This document shows, piece after piece, positions 39,305 through 42,406 of a stretch of 42,406 bases of DNA; the first letter of the stretch is position 1, and each line of letters starts with the position of its first letter. The stretch spans positions 1 to 42,406 of the forward strand of contig CAYLLT010000043.1 in NCBI GenBank assembly GCA_964384465.1. The letters run 5' to 3'. The DNA comes from CAYLLT01 sp964384465 (lineage in GTDB: Bacteria > Planctomycetota > Phycisphaerae > UBA1845 > PWPN01). The notes under the pieces were generated by a model that saw nothing but the letters and a program-made list of their open reading frames with translations, had not been told where the DNA came from and searched no databases. Both the position numbers and the translations under genes were made by a program.

Positions 39305-39441
39305 TGCGAGAGATATGGTAAGTCCGCCCGCCGCGGCGAGCAACGAACAGAACTGTTGGTCAGCCGCTAATGAGCCGATAAAACCGAGGTTGCCGATTCG
39401 CGCATCTGGGGGCGTCCACGGGGTTTGCGATCAGGATACAG

Positions 39442-42225
39442 ATGAAGAAACCACTGATTTACCGCACCTCCGGTCTTTGCACATTTGTGCTGGCCTCATG
39501 CTGGGGCGTTTCAGTATCGTCCAGCGCTGAATCGGCCTCGCTTCCGTCTTCGAGTGAACCCGCGGCGGCGGAGCGGCCCGCCATTGCCGGCCGGCGGATC
39601 GTCAAGCATTTTGATTTCAACGAGCAGCCACTCGGCAACTTCGACAATTACCCGCTGTTCTGGCGGCGGAACCGCGCGGCTGGCTTTCCCCTCTTCCTGG
39701 AGGGTACGTTCGACAAGGCGGCCGGACACGCCGCCCCACCGAGCCTCCGCCTCGACCTCGACGGCGGCTCGCTCGCGTATCACTACGAAGGCCGCGACAT
39801 CTCCGTCCGCACCAGCAGCGATTATCTCGTCGTCGCCTGGGTCAGGACGCATTCGCTCAAGACCGCTCGCGCCTACATCAGCGCCTATTACCTCGATCGC
39901 AAGGGCATGCGTATCCCCGGCACCGAGCAGCGCAGCACCATGATCGGCAATCCGCAATCCGCAATTGGGTCGTCGACGACCCTTCGCAATTCGCAATCGA
40001 CAGACTGGCAGCCCGTCACCGTGTCGCTGCCCGGCAACGTGCCCGCGTCGCGGCACATCGGCATCAGCCTGTGGCTCACGCAGGCCGGCATCTGGGATGC
40101 GGCACCCGCCCACCCCCGCTCGATCGATCGTGAGGATGTGAAGGCCAGCGCGTGGTTCGATGACATCACCGTCTATCGTCTGCCGCGCGTCACGTTGAGC
40201 ACGAGTCACGCCAGCAATCTCTTCCGCGATAACCAACCGGTCGAATTGAAAGTCGAAGTGAGCGATCCGGACGGATTGAATCTCCTGGCCAAACTCCGCC
40301 TTTACTCCGCCGATGGCCGGCCAATAGACGCGCGTACGCTCGATACCGATTCGGGCAGCAGCAACGACCACACCGCGCGGTTCGTTTACGATTCCCTGCC
40401 CGCCGGCCTGTACCGCGCTGAACTGATCGTCCAGACGGGCGATACCGACTTGATCCGGCGCTCGCTGCGGTTTGTCCGCGCCGGCGGCGCCGTCAATACG
40501 CCCGGAGCGAGCGGCCGCGGTTTCGGAATCGTGCTCACCGACACGTCGCCTGCCGCCGAGAAGGGGCAGCGCGAGCTGCTCCAGTTTGCGCACGTTGAAT
40601 ACGTGAAGCTGCCGGTCTGGTCGCCTCGCGAAGCGGCGGATCCAACGGCCTCTCACGAACACCTGGATCGATACCTGGAGGGGATTGTCGCCGCCGGTTG
40701 CGACCCGATCGGAATCATGGTCGCGGACGACCGAACGGAGACCCGGAGCCAGGAGGACGCGCCTGCGGAAGGTAATCCCGAAAGCAAACCGGCAATCGAT
40801 CTGCTCACTGAAGATCCGGCCGCCTGGAAGCCGCTCATCGCAGGGACGTGGGCACGTTATGCGGGGCTGATCCACTTCTGGCAGCTCGGGACGGACAGGG
40901 ACAGTTCCACTGCTGGCGGTAGCGGTCTGCCCGGAGTCATCCCGGCGCTCCGCCGCGAGATGACCTCGGTCATGAGCGAGCCGCGGCTGGCGACAGTCGT
41001 GCCCAGCCATGCCGCGCCGGACCGGACGAGTCCCAGCGATTATCAATCGGTGCTCATTCCGAAACAGGTGCCGCCGGGGGACATCGCCGAGTATTTGAAG
41101 CCGTTCACCAGCCGCGAAACCGCTTCGGCAGGTTCGAGCGAGCCGCAGCGCGTCTGGGCGATCGTCGAGCCGCTGCCGGAAGCGCAGTACAGCCGCGAGC
41201 TTCGGCTGGCGGACCTGGGATGGCGGCTGGTGGAGGCGTACTTCCAGAAAGTGGCATGTGTATTTCTCCGCGCCCCCTGGGATTTATCCGGGGTTTCCGC
41301 CGATCAACTCGATCCGCATGAAGACCTGATCATTTTCAAAACGGTGGCCGACCTGATCGGCGGCACCGTGCCGATTTCGCGAACCATCATCGACGGGCGG
41401 GTCCATTGCATGGTCTTTGACCGCCGCGGGCAGGCCACCTTGTTCGTGTGGGATCCACAAGCGCCGCCGGATGGCCGCCGGCACGTCCTCTACCTGGGCG
41501 CGGAAGCGGCGGCGATCGACCTGTGGGGCCGGCGGATTCGCATCGAAACAGTCGGCAACCAGCAGGCCGTTCGCATCGGCCCGATGCCGCTGTTCATCAT
41601 CAACACGCCGACGTGGCTGGTCGAATTCCGCCGGCAGTTCGTCATGCAGACGCCGACCGTCGAAGCCAGCTTCGACGTTCACGAGCGGCACATCGTATTC
41701 CGCAACACGTACCCGCAGCCCATCAGCGGAATGCTCAGACTGGTTGCACCCGAAGACTGGGAGATCCGCCCGAGCAAAATCCCGTTCGCCCTCCAGCCGG
41801 GCGAGGAATTCCGCCAGGCCGTCACCGTGCGCTTCCCGCTCAATGCCGAATCGGGCGTGAACCCGCTAGTCGGCGAATTCGACATCGATGCCGACCGGCA
41901 TTACCACATCCTCGCGCCGGCATGGTTCGAGCTGGGCCTCGAGAACCTGGACCTGGAGACGTATGTCTACCGGGCCGGCAGCCGCGCGATCGTGCGCCAG
42001 TCAATGACCAATCGCACGCCCCTGCCGGTCAACTTCGACGGCTACCTCGTGACCCCCCACCGCCAGCGGATCACGCGTTCCTTCGTCAACATCGAACCCG
42101 GCCAGAGCGTGAGCAAGGATTTCGTGCTGGAAAACGCCGCCGACCTGTCCGGCAGCAAAGTCCGCATCGCCCTCAAGGAAATCCAGGGCGCCCGCATCTG
42201 GAACCGCGTGATCACAGTTCCATAA
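39442..42225 (+). CDS. Large exported protein of unknown function, possible carbohydrate-active lipoprotein
   Basis: 927 residues. The leader LCTFVLASC suggests a lipoprotein with Cys19. Residues about 50-250 look like a jelly-roll carbohydrate-binding domain (HFDFNEQPLGNFDNYPLFWRR, a SDYLVVAWVRTHSL strand and AWFDDITVYRLP at its end). A beta domain (VTLSTSHASNLFRDNQPVEL) leads into a possible TIM-barrel-like region (LLQFAHVEYVKLPVW, HFWQLGTDRD). The last third is made of beta-sandwich modules ending in an extracellular-style domain (NLDLETYVYRAGSRAIV). I cannot assign a family or catalytic residues. A repeat-derived insert (IGNPQSAIGSSTTLRNSQS) lies at about 172-190, in the first domain. It is divergent from nadB. 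Confidence 0.75.
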   Translation: MKKPLIYRTSGLCTFVLASCWGVSVSSSAESASLPSSSEPAAAERPAIAGRRIVKHFDFNEQPLGNFDNYPLFWRRNRAAGFPLFLEGTFDKAAGHAAPPSLRLDLDGGSLAYHYEGRDISVRTSSDYLVVAWVRTHSLKTARAYISAYYLDRKGMRIPGTEQRSTMIGNPQSAIGSSTTLRNSQSTDWQPVTVSLPGNVPASRHIGISLWLTQAGIWDAAPAHPRSIDREDVKASAWFDDITVYRLPRVTLSTSHASNLFRDNQPVELKVEVSDPDGLNLLAKLRLYSADGRPIDARTLDTDSGSSNDHTARFVYDSLPAGLYRAELIVQTGDTDLIRRSLRFVRAGGAVNTPGASGRGFGIVLTDTSPAAEKGQRELLQFAHVEYVKLPVWSPREAADPTASHEHLDRYLEGIVAAGCDPIGIMVADDRTETRSQEDAPAEGNPESKPAIDLLTEDPAAWKPLIAGTWARYAGLIHFWQLGTDRDSSTAGGSGLPGVIPALRREMTSVMSEPRLATVVPSHAAPDRTSPSDYQSVLIPKQVPPGDIAEYLKPFTSRETASAGSSEPQRVWAIVEPLPEAQYSRELRLADLGWRLVEAYFQKVACVFLRAPWDLSGVSADQLDPHEDLIIFKTVADLIGGTVPISRTIIDGRVHCMVFDRRGQATLFVWDPQAPPDGRRHVLYLGAEAAAIDLWGRRIRIETVGNQQAVRIGPMPLFIINTPTWLVEFRRQFVMQTPTVEASFDVHERHIVFRNTYPQPISGMLRLVAPEDWEIRPSKIPFALQPGEEFRQAVTVRFPLNAESGVNPLVGEFDIDADRHYHILAPAWFELGLENLDLETYVYRAGSRAIVRQSMTNRTPLPVNFDGYLVTPHRQRITRSFVNIEPGQSVSKDFVLENAADLSGSKVRIALKEIQGARIWNRVITVP
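39944..39998. repeat. Family F repeat interrupted by palindrome A, in coding sequence
   Basis: GGCAATCCGCAATCCGCAATT precedes, and CGCAATTCGCAATCGAC follows, a 16-bp palindrome A copy. The order suggests one repeat inserted into another. All of it is translated. Confidence 0.85.
39967..39982. repeat. Palindrome A, short form
   Basis: Perfect GGGTCGTCGACGACCC, read as GSSTTL. It is the only copy outside the 3.6-11.2 kb cluster. Confidence 0.95.
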
Positions 42226-42236
42226 GTAAAACCGCA

Positions 42237-42312
42237 GAAAGACTCCCCTGCAGTAGAAAAATTCCCCTGCAGTAGAAAGACTCCCCTGCAGTAGAAAGAT
42301 TCCCTTACGGTC
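42237..42312. repeat. 19-bp tandem repeat with CTGCAG core
   Basis: Three units of GAAAGACTCCCCTGCAGTA (42237, 42256, 42275; the second has two changes) and a fourth that diverges into CCCTTACGGTC, the family B word. It starts 11 bp after the stop codon of the 927-residue protein. Confidence 0.85.
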
Positions 42313-42402
42313 GGCTTCAAAGGCTCCCTTGCGGTCGGCTTCAGCCGACCTGTTCTTGCCACCCGCTTTAGCGGGTGGGTTCGAGCGAGACATCTTGCTC
42401 GA
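42313..42402. repeat. Hairpin cluster at the window end
   Basis: Contains GGTCGGCTTCAGCCGACC, the exact hairpin CCACCCGC-TTTA-GCGGGTGG (42359-42378), and TCGAGC paired with GCTCGA (42381-42402). No gene was seen. It may act as a 3' end structure for the preceding mRNA. Confidence 0.7.
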
Positions 42403-42406
42403 GCCG

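Noticed and set aside
39511..41046. Minus-strand open frame (511 residues) opposite the 927-residue protein
   Set aside because: No domain, no start signal; the plus strand has a leader and beta-domain patterns.
42237..42293. CRISPR-like tandem array
   Set aside because: Units are contiguous without spacers, and no cas genes are present.

Overview
The window is GC-rich and densely coded. It most likely comes from a Planctomycetota genome, probably of the Phycisphaerae or a related class. Three things point that way: a long operon joining MoxR, DUF58, two vWA proteins, a DUF4175-like protein, a coiled-coil protein, an NPCBM protein and HtrA-type proteins; many exported proteins and lipoproteins; and several families of short dispersed inverted repeats that are translated as part of proteins. 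No rRNA, tRNA, CRISPR array, transposase or phage gene was recognised. The taxonomic call is inference from gene content and repeat style.

Layout. (1) 194-2779, minus: a monosaccharide ABC importer with ATPase and permease fused in one chain; the junction is encoded by repeat DNA. (2) 3123-5703, minus: an OmpA/CpaD-like lipoprotein followed by a TPR lipoprotein, with many copies of a 16/31-bp palindrome. (3) 6078-31050, plus: thirteen collinear genes. A very large PQQ-propeller/TPR exported protein is followed by a prenyltransferase/terpene-cyclase-repeat protein, MoxR ATPase, DUF58 protein, two membrane vWA proteins, a DUF4175-like membrane protein, a Gln/Lys-rich coiled-coil protein, a TPR protein with a four-cysteine cluster, an NPCBM protein, and three HtrA (S1C) paralogues. 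Only the first HtrA paralogue keeps the catalytic triad. (4) 31053-39304, minus: GH78 alpha-L-rhamnosidase, alpha/beta hydrolase, YVTN-propeller/dihaem cytochrome protein, and L-aspartate oxidase (nadB). (5) 39442-42225, plus: a 927-residue exported protein of unknown function, followed by tandem and inverted repeats.

How the genes may work together. MoxR ATPases act with vWA-domain partners, and here the MoxR, DUF58 and two vWA genes are embedded among exported scaffold, propeller and protease-like proteins. Overlapping or abutting genes (13481, 25549, 28673, 29806) suggest translational coupling. I infer one cell-envelope assembly or quality-control complex: a cytoplasmic MoxR chaperone, membrane vWA/DUF4175 subunits, periplasmic coiled-coil and TPR parts, and an active HtrA protease with two catalytically dead paralogues. 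The sequence does not show what it acts on.

The most unusual signal is the repeat load. At least nine families of short inverted or tandem repeats occupy most gaps between genes. They also enter reading frames, supplying an ABC fusion linker, parts of signal peptides, and inserts in vWA domains. One family, centred on GTCGAC, is a palindrome open in all reading frames. It has 16 copies here, 15 of them within 7.7 kb, and its arms show compensatory changes.
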